The notes under the pieces were generated by a model that saw only the letters and a program-made list of their open reading frames with translations, was not told where the DNA came from and did not search any database. A program made the position numbers and the translations under genes. DNA of 62,888 nt from PALSA-555 sp035468285. GTDB lineage: Bacteria; Actinomycetota; Acidimicrobiia; IMCC26256; PALSA-555. The stretch covers positions 1 to 62,888 of the forward strand of contig DATISY010000064.1 of assembly GCA_035468285.1 (NCBI GenBank), given 5' to 3'. Of this stretch, positions 32,709 to 39,513 are shown one piece after another. How positions within the stretch are numbered: the first letter of the stretch is position 1; every line of letters begins with the position of its first letter.

Positions 32709-33452
32709 TCAGGGACGGGGGCCGGGCACACCTCGGAACTCGTACCGTTCCGAGCCGCGCCCGTGGACGATGGTGTGCACCAATCCATGATCGGCGCGGT
32801 CCAACAAGTCGCCGATCGCGGCGGCGACCTCGGCGGGGTCCAGCATCGGGCGACCCGCCGCGCTGATCGCCGCTTTTCGGTCCCGCGGGAGCAACCCGGT
32901 GTCGACCCCGCCGGGGCAGATGGCGTGGAGGCGGACCCCGGCCGCGGCCAGCTGGGGTGCCGCGCTTCGGACCAGCCCGACGATTCCGTGCTTGGTCGCG
33001 GCGTAGATCGGGTCGGCCTCGTACGGACCCAACCCGGCGAGGGACGCGGTCGCGACGATCGAACCCCCGTGCCGCGCGATGAGCGGGGCAAGCGCGAGGA
33101 TCCCGAGTACGACTCCGTCGAGGTTCACGGCCCGGACCCGCTGGAACCGCTCCGGGGTCACGTCGAGGAACGCCAGCGGCTCGGCGCGAGTCAGCATCCC
33201 TGCGTTCAGCACGGCCCGGGTCACGGGGCGGCCCTCGTCGCGCAGCCGGACGTGCAGGTCCGCCCAGGCTGCCGCGTCACCGACGTCGAGCGAGACGTAC
33301 GTCGCGCCGACCTCGTCGGCGACGGCCCGACCCGGCCCGTCGTCGATGTCGCAGCACACGACGTCGAGCCCGTGCGCGGCGAGCCAGTGCGCCGTCGCCG
33401 CACCGATGCCCGACGCGGCGCCGGTGACGACTCCGACCGGCGTGGCGCTCAC
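32709..33452 (-). CDS. Short-chain dehydrogenase/reductase (SDR), last gene of the UGSC operon
   Basis: A 247-residue SDR: GVVTGAASGIGAAT for the dinucleotide, VLNAGM as NNAG variant, ATASLAG with the catalytic Ser, and YAATKHG with Tyr-Lys. An Asp after the second strand (CCDIDDG) favours NAD. GTG 33452 overlaps the stop of the small CxxC protein (GTGA); the longer open frame upstream is not used. The substrate is unknown, but translational coupling places it in the selenoprotein operon. Confidence 0.87.
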   Translation of the reverse strand: MSATPVGVVTGAASGIGAATAHWLAAHGLDVVCCDIDDGPGRAVADEVGATYVSLDVGDAAAWADLHVRLRDEGRPVTRAVLNAGMLTRAEPLAFLDVTPERFQRVRAVNLDGVVLGILALAPLIARHGGSIVATASLAGLGPYEADPIYAATKHGIVGLVRSAAPQLAAAGVRLHAICPGGVDTGLLPRDRKAAISAAGRPMLDPAEVAAAIGDLLDRADHGLVHTIVHGRGSERYEFRGVPGPRP

Positions 33453-33718
33453 GGCGTCCCGGCCTCGCGAGGATCCACAAGCGTGATCGCCCGGACCGCA
33501 GACACGTGCCGACGCAACGCGTCGAGGAGCAGCCGGTCGAGCATCGGGCGGGGCACGACGCACTCCGCGCACGCCGGCGACTCCAGGACGAGGCGCAGGT
33601 CGAGGCGCCCCGTCTCGGTGTCCCACCCGTCGACCGTCACGCTCGCACCGTCGGGTCCGAGGAACCCGTCGACGGCCGCGAGGCCCGCGTCCAGACCGGC
33701 CGGTCCCGCGGCGGTCAT
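33449..33718 (-). CDS. Small CxxC protein, vaguely NifU-domain-like
   Basis: An 89-residue protein that I cannot place firmly. It starts with a helix, then strands VTVDGWDTETGRLDLRLVL, then SPACAECVVPRPMLDRLLLDALRR with C50-C53. The strand-strand-CxxC-helix order recalls NifU C-terminal scaffolds, but the exact family motif is missing. It is sandwiched between two SDRs with 4-base overlaps on both sides, so it is expressed in fixed ratio with them. A redox or metal-delivery role toward the selenoprotein is conceivable but is inference only. Confidence 0.65.
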   Translation of the reverse strand: MTAAGPAGLDAGLAAVDGFLGPDGASVTVDGWDTETGRLDLRLVLESPACAECVVPRPMLDRLLLDALRRHVSAVRAITLVDPREAGTP

Positions 33719-34509
33719 GCCGTCCCGAGGGGCGGTCGGCGACGGGAGAGGTGCGCCCCGTTGTCGGCCAGCACGAGCTGGCCCGTGACGCCGCGCCCGA
33801 GATCGGACGCCAACGCGACGACGAGGGCGGCCAGGTCGGCGGGCTCGTTCAGCCGGCCGAGGGGGATCGACGGCGCGAGCGCATCGACGTACTCCTCGGA
33901 GAGCGCGGACCGGACCGTCTCGGTCAGGGTTGTGCCCGGTGCGACCGCGAGGACGCGAATTCCGGCGCCGCCGAGCTCGACCGCCAGCGTCTGCGTCAGA
34001 TGATTGATCGCCGCCTTCGCCGCGCCATACGCCGCGAGTCGCAACGCCGGCCGGGTGCTCTCACCCGAGCTCACGTTGAGGATGACTCCACCGTGGCCCG
34101 CGTCGACCATCGTCTGCGCCTCGGCCCGGCAGCAGGCCACCGTGACGAAAAGGTTCTGGGCTACCACGTCCGCCACATACGCGCTGTCCTGACCGAGGAA
34201 CGCCTTCGGCGTGTGACCGGCCAGGCTCCCCACGTTGTTGACCGCGATGTCGAGACCGCCGAGCACCGCGACCGTGTGCTCCACCATGTCGGCGACGTTC
34301 GCCTCGTCGCGCACGTTCGCCGTGATCGGCACGACGCGCCGTCCCTCGGCACCGATCACCGTCGCGGCCTCGGCCAACAAGGTGCTGTCCCGGTCCGCGA
34401 CCGCGAGGTCGCAGCCGGCCCGGGCCAGCCACCGGGCCACCTCGAGGCCGATACCCGACGCCGCGCCAGTGACCAGCGCGCGCCGACCGTCCAGGCCGAG
34501 GTCGATCAC
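33715..34509 (-). CDS. Short-chain dehydrogenase/reductase (SDR)
   Basis: A 264-residue SDR with TGAASGIGLEVA, VNNVGS in the NNAG position, NVSSGES and AYGAAKAA for the catalytic Ser, Tyr and Lys. VADRD after the second strand suggests NAD. GTG 34509 overlaps the stop of the alcohol dehydrogenase upstream (GTGA), and its own stop overlaps the CxxC protein start (ATGA). It is part of the UGSC operon and may handle the same small alcohol or carbonyl as the dehydrogenase. Confidence 0.88.
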   Translation of the reverse strand: MIDLGLDGRRALVTGAASGIGLEVARWLARAGCDLAVADRDSTLLAEAATVIGAEGRRVVPITANVRDEANVADMVEHTVAVLGGLDIAVNNVGSLAGHTPKAFLGQDSAYVADVVAQNLFVTVACCRAEAQTMVDAGHGGVILNVSSGESTRPALRLAAYGAAKAAINHLTQTLAVELGGAGIRVLAVAPGTTLTETVRSALSEEYVDALAPSIPLGRLNEPADLAALVVALASDLGRGVTGQLVLADNGAHLSRRRPPLGTA

Positions 34510-35444
34510 CGCTCGAGGACGACCTTGATGGCGCCGTGCGCCCGGTCCCCGGCGACCCGGAAGGCTTCGGACGCGTCGTCGAGGGGGAACCGGTGCGTCA
34601 CCAGCGTGCCCGCGATCTCCGGGTTGCGCGCGAGCAGCGCGGCGGCGTCGTCGAGGTCCCGGCCGTCGCGATGGGCCCCGTAGGTGTACGACCAGCGGAA
34701 CGTGAGCTCCTTCATGAGCGCCACGATGCCGGGTACCGGGACCGGCTGCCAGTGGGTGCTGACCAACACCACCTGGCCGCCCGGTCGGCACAGGTTGGCG
34801 GCCGTCGCCAGCGCGGCCTCGGTCCCCGCGGCCTCGACGACGACGTCGTACTCCCCGCGGTCGATGATGGTCGCTCCGAGGCGCTCGCCCGCGACGTGCT
34901 GGTGCGGATACCGCGCCACCAGACCGACGTCATCGCAGCCGCGTCCGACCGCGACGGCCACCGCGCCGAGCCCGATCGCGCCCGCGCCCACCACCGCGAC
35001 GCGGGTATCTGGCGTGGCCGACGCCACCCGCGTCCCGTGCACGGCCACCGCGAGCGGCTCGACGAGGCACGCGTCCGCGAGTGCCAACGCGGCGGGCAGC
35101 GGGATGAGCGCCTCCCTCGGGACGAGGATGCGCTCTGCCATCCCGCCGTCGAGCGCGACGCCGAGCGTGCGGGCTGCGCCGGTGCGGCATCGATGTCCCT
35201 CGCCAGCGCGGCACTGATCGCACTGCCCACAGGGCCCGCTGGGATCCACCGCGACGGGCGTCCCGTCAGCGAGCTCCCCGGAGAACTCGTGACCGAGCGT
35301 GAATGGGAGGGCTCCCATGGCGACGAGGTGGAGGTCGCTGCCACAGATCCCGGCGGCGCGGATCTCCACCCGCTGGCCCGGGCCGGTCGGCTCGGGGACG
35401 GAGACGACCCCGATCCCGTCGGTGGTGCGCCGGACGGCCTTCAC
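34506..35444 (-). CDS. Zinc-dependent alcohol dehydrogenase (MDR superfamily)
   Basis: A 312-residue medium-chain dehydrogenase. Catalytic zinc ligands are the Cys of AGICGSDLH and the His of LGHEFSG; the structural zinc site CGQCDQCRAGEGHRC has four Cys. GAGAIGLGAVAVA is the NAD(P) loop. The chain is shorter than the ~340 usual, without the extra C-terminal helix. It should oxidise a secondary or polyol-like alcohol. GTG 35444 overlaps the stop of the selenoprotein gene, which itself supports the read-through of the internal TGA. Confidence 0.9.
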   Translation of the reverse strand: MKAVRRTTDGIGVVSVPEPTGPGQRVEIRAAGICGSDLHLVAMGALPFTLGHEFSGELADGTPVAVDPSGPCGQCDQCRAGEGHRCRTGAARTLGVALDGGMAERILVPREALIPLPAALALADACLVEPLAVAVHGTRVASATPDTRVAVVGAGAIGLGAVAVAVGRGCDDVGLVARYPHQHVAGERLGATIIDRGEYDVVVEAAGTEAALATAANLCRPGGQVVLVSTHWQPVPVPGIVALMKELTFRWSYTYGAHRDGRDLDDAAALLARNPEIAGTLVTHRFPLDDASEAFRVAGDRAHGAIKVVLER

Positions 35445-35974
35445 CGGTCGCCCGTGACGAGCGCGAGCACCTCGTCGACCACCCGGTCGGCCCGGTCGAG
35501 CACATCAGCCTCGACGATCCCACCGAGGGGATGGGCCACGACCGCGATCCGCGCGCCGGGGAGCCCGTACGAGTCGGCCACCTGGTGGGCCAGCGCGGCG
35601 AACGACGTGGTCGCGACCAGCACGGTCGGGACCCCCGCGGCTTCGAGCCGGACCAGGTCGTGGACACTCCACGACGTGCACGAGCCTCAATCCGCTGAGC
35701 CGGTGACGACGACCCGAGCAGCCGCGAGCTGCTGCAGGATGTCGGGCTCGGCGGGCTCGGCCGCGGTCGCTTTCGCCGCGACGAGCGACACGACGGCGTC
35801 CGTGCGGATCGCCAGGCGCTCGGCGATCGCCGTCAGCAGCAGGCGCGCGTTGGGTTTGCCGTTGTCGAGCACGGCCACCGGCTGACCCGCCAGCGACCCG
35901 ACCGGCCCCGCGGGGGCCGCGGGACCCGATCCGACGCGGCCCTCGGGCGACAGGATCCGCACGGCCGGGCTCAT
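35441..35974 (-). CDS. UGSC-family selenoprotein (TGA-encoded selenocysteine)
   Basis: A 177-residue protein in one frame interrupted by a single TGA (35689-35687). Before it are 95 residues ending LAAARVVVTGSAD; after it come GSCTSWSVHDLVRLEAAGVP and an IAVVAHPLGG region. The motif Sec96-Gly-Ser-Cys99 is that of the UGSC (seleno)protein family, a CxxC-like redox pair. A 7-bp hairpin starts 11 bases after the TGA. ATG 35974 overlaps the upstream gene (ATGA) and the final stop overlaps the alcohol dehydrogenase start (GTGA), so both halves belong to one gene. Conventional callers will split or truncate it. The reaction is unknown. Confidence 0.88.
35657..35675 (-). promoter_or_regulatory. Bacterial SECIS-like hairpin
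   Basis: On the minus strand GTCGTGG pairs perfectly with CCACGAC around the loop AGTGT. The stem begins 11 bases and the loop 18 bases after the in-frame TGA, and G is the second loop base. This fits the usual description of bacterial SECIS elements (loop 16-37 bases after UGA, G among the first two loop bases). Confidence 0.7.
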
Positions 35975-37041
35975 GGCCCGACCGCCACCGTCACGCTCTT
36001 CGTCATCCCCCAGCTCGGGATCACACAGGAGTGCTTGCCGGCGCCGCCGGCGACGAGCACCCGGATGTTGTCGGGATCGTCGGTCATCGGGAGGAGCGCC
36101 GCGTCATCGTCGATGGCAGCGAGCCACGGCACCCAGGCGACGGTGTCGAACGCGTCGCGCAACACGCGGCGGGGGAGTCTCGCCCGCTCGTAAAGGAACG
36201 ACTGCACGTCCCGGCGGGACCATCCGTGGCCGGCGATCGTGGCCGCGTGCTCCGGGCAGAGCACGACGAAGAACTCGCCCTGCGAGATGCACGCGTTGTT
36301 GGACCCGAGCGTGGTCATCACCGATGCGGCCTTGGTCAGCAGCCGCACTGGCTCGCTGCTCTCCATGTCGTGGAAGTTGTGCGGGTTCTCGCCGCACGCC
36401 ACCGTGACCGCGCTCGCCGCGTCAACCCCCCGGCTGCGGGGGTACGCGGGCCACGGACTGGCATCCGTCCGCTCCGCGATGCAGTACGAGTACTTGCTCG
36501 GCTGGCCTTGCGTCGACGCGTCACCAGCCCCCGGCCGCGCCCCGCCCACGTGGATCAGCACGAGGCGTATCGCCCGCCCGACGGTGGCGTTCGCGCGATT
36601 CCCCGGCCCGAAGGTGCCCGTCGCCGCGTTGAAGTCGGCTCGGTCGACGATCTCGCCGTGGACGATGACGAGCGGCGCCACCGGGTGCGTCGTGGACTGG
36701 ACCCCTCGCAGGTTCACCTCGGGTGACGTCAGCGCCCGCACCGCGGCGGCCACGACCGGCAGCACCGCCGGATGACAACCCGCCATGACCGCGTTGATCG
36801 CCACGGCGTGCCACGTCGCGACCCCGTCCCGGGGCGGCACCACCCCGAGCTGCTCGTCGGGATCGGTGCCCGCGGCCCGGAGCATCTCGGCCACCCGCTC
36901 GGTCGTCGGTGCCACGATCGGAAGGCCGTCGCCCCAACCGCGTGACGCCAGCAGCGCCCAGAGCGCCTCCGGTGACTCGTCGGCGACTTCGACGACCTCG
37001 TCATCCTCGTCACCGGTGACCGTCTGATCCGGAAGTGCCAT
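35971..37041 (-). CDS. UGSC-associated conserved protein of unknown function
   Basis: A 356-residue protein from ATG 37041 (AGGGGATC just upstream); the longer open frame covers an antisense SDR and is discarded. A conserved-looking entry motif is SRGWGDGLPIVAPTTERVAEML. Later segments include GCHPAVLPVVAAAVRAL, TGTFGPGNRANATVGRAIRL and GAGKHSCVIPSW, with five separate Cys. I recognise it only as the type of protein that accompanies UGSC genes; no reaction is known to me. It is the first gene of the operon, ATGA-coupled to the selenoprotein, so the two probably form one complex. Confidence 0.7.
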   Translation of the reverse strand: MALPDQTVTGDEDDEVVEVADESPEALWALLASRGWGDGLPIVAPTTERVAEMLRAAGTDPDEQLGVVPPRDGVATWHAVAINAVMAGCHPAVLPVVAAAVRALTSPEVNLRGVQSTTHPVAPLVIVHGEIVDRADFNAATGTFGPGNRANATVGRAIRLVLIHVGGARPGAGDASTQGQPSKYSYCIAERTDASPWPAYPRSRGVDAASAVTVACGENPHNFHDMESSEPVRLLTKAASVMTTLGSNNACISQGEFFVVLCPEHAATIAGHGWSRRDVQSFLYERARLPRRVLRDAFDTVAWVPWLAAIDDDAALLPMTDDPDNIRVLVAGGAGKHSCVIPSWGMTKSVTVAVGP

Positions 37042-37068
37042 GATCCCCTGAGGCGCGTCGCCGTCACG

Positions 37069-37074
37069 AGTGTA
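37069..37074 (-). promoter_or_regulatory. -10 element of the UGSC operon
   Basis: The minus strand reads TACACT, fitting TANNNT, 27 bases before ATG 37041; the leader holds AGGGG as ribosome site. The divergent SDR begins at 37088, so both control regions share about 45 bases. Confidence 0.45.
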
Positions 37075-37087
37075 CGAGGAGGCCGCC

Positions 37088-37960
37088 ATGGGCGCGCTCG
37101 AAGGACGAGTTGCCGTCATCACGGGAGCCGGCCGGGGCATGGGACGTGAGCACGCCCGCCTCTTCGCCGCCGAAGGCGCCTCGCTGGTCCTCAACGACAC
37201 CGGCGCGGGACGCGACGGTACCGGCACCGACCCGGACGTCGTCGGGGCCGTCGCCGACGAGCTCCGCAGCCAGGGTGTGTCCGTCGCGGTCAGCACCGAC
37301 GACGTCACGACGATGGACGGCGCCGAGCATGCCATTGGGCTCGGGATCGAACGTTGGGGCCGGGTCGACGTCCTCGTCAACAACGCCGGGATCCTGCGCG
37401 ACCGGATGTTCGTCAACATGACCGAAGACGACTGGGACGCCGTGGTCCGCGGTCATCTCCGCTCGACGTTCTGCACCACCCGGGTCGGCGCGGGCCACTG
37501 GCGGACCCGCACCAAAGACGGCGAGGCCGTCCAGGCCGGGGTCATCAACGTCTCGTCGACGTCCGGGCTGCTCGGCGCGGTCGGTCAGAGCAACTACGGG
37601 GCCGCGAAGGCGGGCATCGCGGCCATGACCCTCATCCTCGCCCAGGAGCTGGGACGCTACGGCGTCCGGGTCAACGCCATCGTCCCCGTTGCCCGGACCC
37701 GGATGACCGAGGAGGTCGCCGGGATCGCCGACCTCGTCCGGGCGCCCGAGGACCCCGGGGTCTTCGACACGTACCACCCCGCGAACGTCTCCCCGGTCGT
37801 GGCGTGGCTCGCCACCGAAGGCTGCCCGCTGACGGGCCAGGTGATCTACGTCCGCGGTGGTGAGCTCCGGGTCATGGAGGGCTGGCGCATGGGACCCGTC
37901 CTGGAGCACGACGGGCCCCGCACCGTCGCCGACTGCGCTCGCGCACTCGACGGAGCGTGA
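37088..37960 (+). CDS. SDR, multifunctional-enzyme-type (3-hydroxyacyl-CoA dehydrogenase-like)
   Basis: A 290-residue SDR from ATG 37088 behind GAGGAGG. It starts GRVAVITGAGRGMGREHARLFAAEG with LNDTGAGRDGTG after the second strand, as in the dehydrogenase part of peroxisomal multifunctional enzyme 2 (HSD17B4). NNAGILRDRMFVNM and SNYGAAKAG complete the site. Such enzymes oxidise 3-hydroxyacyl-CoAs of branched or steroid side chains. It is divergent from the UGSC operon and precedes the ABC importer genes by 118 bases. Confidence 0.88.
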   Translation: MGALEGRVAVITGAGRGMGREHARLFAAEGASLVLNDTGAGRDGTGTDPDVVGAVADELRSQGVSVAVSTDDVTTMDGAEHAIGLGIERWGRVDVLVNNAGILRDRMFVNMTEDDWDAVVRGHLRSTFCTTRVGAGHWRTRTKDGEAVQAGVINVSSTSGLLGAVGQSNYGAAKAGIAAMTLILAQELGRYGVRVNAIVPVARTRMTEEVAGIADLVRAPEDPGVFDTYHPANVSPVVAWLATEGCPLTGQVIYVRGGELRVMEGWRMGPVLEHDGPRTVADCARALDGA

Positions 37961-38004
37961 CCAGCCAGCGTCGCCGCGTCGCCGCCGGTTCGTCGGATGC
38001 CGCG

Positions 38005-38033
38005 TGGACACCTGACGATGCGTCAGTTAGATT
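38005..38033 (+). promoter_or_regulatory. Promoter with operator in the spacer (ABC importer)
   Basis: TGGACA (38005-38010) and TAGATT (38028-38033) are spaced by 17 bases. The palindrome CTGACGATGCGTCAG (38012-38026) fills that spacer, a position from which a bound repressor would exclude polymerase. The GTG start is at 38079 behind AAGGGGGG. Confidence 0.65.
38012..38026. promoter_or_regulatory. Operator-like palindrome CTGACG-N3-CGTCAG
   Basis: CTGACGATGCGTCAG, perfect 6-base arms with centre ATG, located between the -35 and -10 of the substrate-binding protein gene. Confidence 0.65.
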
Positions 38034-38078
38034 TCCGCGGTCGGTGCCTTTGGGGGGCCGGCGAACAAGGGGGGTATC

Positions 38079-39410
38079 GTGAGGCGATTCCGCTGGGTCA
38101 TCGCGCCGGTCATCGCGACGTGTGTCGTCGCCATGGCCACGAGCGGCATGGCTCCCGCCCAAACCGGAGGCGGCACGAAGACCGCGTCCGAGGTGGGCAT
38201 CGACGCGAGCAACATCAACATCACCGTCCCGGCCGCGATCGATGTCCCGGGCTCCGCGGGGCTCTTCCAGGGGTCGGGCCTCGGCGTGAAGGCCTGGGCG
38301 GACTACGAGAACGCGAAGGGCGGCCTGGCGGGACGCCACATCAACGTGACCGTCGTGGACACGAAGCTGGGCTCCGAGCCTGCGACCAACGCGTTCATCC
38401 AGGGCTGCAGCAACAGCTTCGCCATGATCGGCACCTCGGTCCTCCTCGCCCAGAACTTCAGCGACCTCCTCAACTGCAAGGACAAGGCGGGGGCGACCAC
38501 CGGCCTGCCCGACTTCCCGGTCGTCGTGACCGAGGTCGCACAGCAGTGCTCGCCGACCTCGTTCCCGATCAACCCGCCGACGCTGGATTGCGCCACGAAG
38601 GACCAGCACCCCCAGACCTACCGGGCGGGCACCGGTCCGGCGTCGTACTACACGAAGAAGTTCGGCAAGCTGAAGGGCGCGTTCGTGTACCCGTCCCCGG
38701 CGGAGAGCGCCTCGGCGAAGGCGGCCCAGGTGCCGATCTTCACCGCGCTGCAGCAGAAGGGCATCAGCCAGGTCTTCACCCAGGACGTGTCGGCCTTCGC
38801 GACCCGGGGTGAGTACACCCCGATCGTGGGCTCGATCGCGAGCAACAACGCGACCTACGCCCAGAGCGGCCTCGACGTGGCGGGCACCGTGAAGCTCCGC
38901 CAGGAGGCCCAGACCCAGCAGACGAACGTCAAGGTCTGGAACTGCTCGCTCCAGTGCTACGACACCAAGCTGATCGCCCAGGGCGGCAGCGCCGTCGAGG
39001 GCGAGTACGTGTACACCCCGTTCCTGCCCTTCCTCGGCAAGAACAACGAGGCCAAGCAGAACCCGATGCTCGCCGCCTTCCTCAAATACGACAAGTCGCC
39101 GGACGGGTTCGGCATCCAGGCGTTCGCCGCCGGCCTCTACTTCACGGACCTCGTCAACAAGGTCGTGGCGAAGAGCGGCGTGAACGGGCTGACCCGCAAG
39201 GCCGTCCTCGCCGAGGCGCCCTTGGTCCACAACTTCAACGCCGGCGGCATGATCGGCACCACCGACGTCGGGAACCGGACCCCGTCCCCGTGCTTCGTGC
39301 TCAACCAGGTGAAGAACGGCGACTACGTCCGGGTCCTGCCGACGGCCAAAGGCACGTTCAACTGCACCCCGAGCAACGTCGTGTCCGAGAAACTCGACCT
39401 GATCAAGTAG
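38079..39410 (+). CDS. ABC transporter substrate-binding protein, branched-chain amino acid (Liv) type
   Basis: A 443-residue exported binding protein. The signal peptide is MRRFRWVIAPVIATCVVAMA with likely cleavage near the SGMAPA/QT site; there is no lipobox Cys. The mature part starts with INITVPAAIDVPGSAGLFQGSG and has the two-lobe periplasmic-binding pattern of the Leu/Ile/Val family. In catabolic clusters such proteins often bind aromatic, steroid-like or other organic acids rather than amino acids. It is followed by a strong hairpin and then by the fused permease and ATPase genes. Confidence 0.87.
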   Translation: MRRFRWVIAPVIATCVVAMATSGMAPAQTGGGTKTASEVGIDASNINITVPAAIDVPGSAGLFQGSGLGVKAWADYENAKGGLAGRHINVTVVDTKLGSEPATNAFIQGCSNSFAMIGTSVLLAQNFSDLLNCKDKAGATTGLPDFPVVVTEVAQQCSPTSFPINPPTLDCATKDQHPQTYRAGTGPASYYTKKFGKLKGAFVYPSPAESASAKAAQVPIFTALQQKGISQVFTQDVSAFATRGEYTPIVGSIASNNATYAQSGLDVAGTVKLRQEAQTQQTNVKVWNCSLQCYDTKLIAQGGSAVEGEYVYTPFLPFLGKNNEAKQNPMLAAFLKYDKSPDGFGIQAFAAGLYFTDLVNKVVAKSGVNGLTRKAVLAEAPLVHNFNAGGMIGTTDVGNRTPSPCFVLNQVKNGDYVRVLPTAKGTFNCTPSNVVSEKLDLIK

Positions 39411-39421
39411 GGCCGTACCTC

Positions 39422-39478
39422 AAGCGCAAGAGCGGGCCGCCCGACCAGTGGGCCGGGCGGCCCGTCCCGCTTTCGCTT
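39422..39478 (+). terminator. Strong hairpin between binding protein and permease (attenuating terminator)
   Basis: GGGCCGCCCG (39434-39443) pairs perfectly with CGGGCGGCCC (39454-39463), and flanking AAGCG/CGCTT bases extend the stem. There is no clean T-run. It lies 23 bases after the binding-protein stop and 50 before the permease start, so it likely protects or terminates most binding-protein mRNA, giving more binding protein than membrane parts. Confidence 0.6.
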
Positions 39479-39513
39479 CGGGTGTGTGACCCCCGCCAGG
39501 AGGTGACGACCGG

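Noticed and set aside
35687..35974. The 95-codon ORF ending at TGA 35687 as a truncated pseudogene
   Set aside because: The frame continues with conserved-looking GSCTSW sequence, a hairpin at SECIS distance and a stop coupled to the next gene; selenocysteine explains all of this better than decay.
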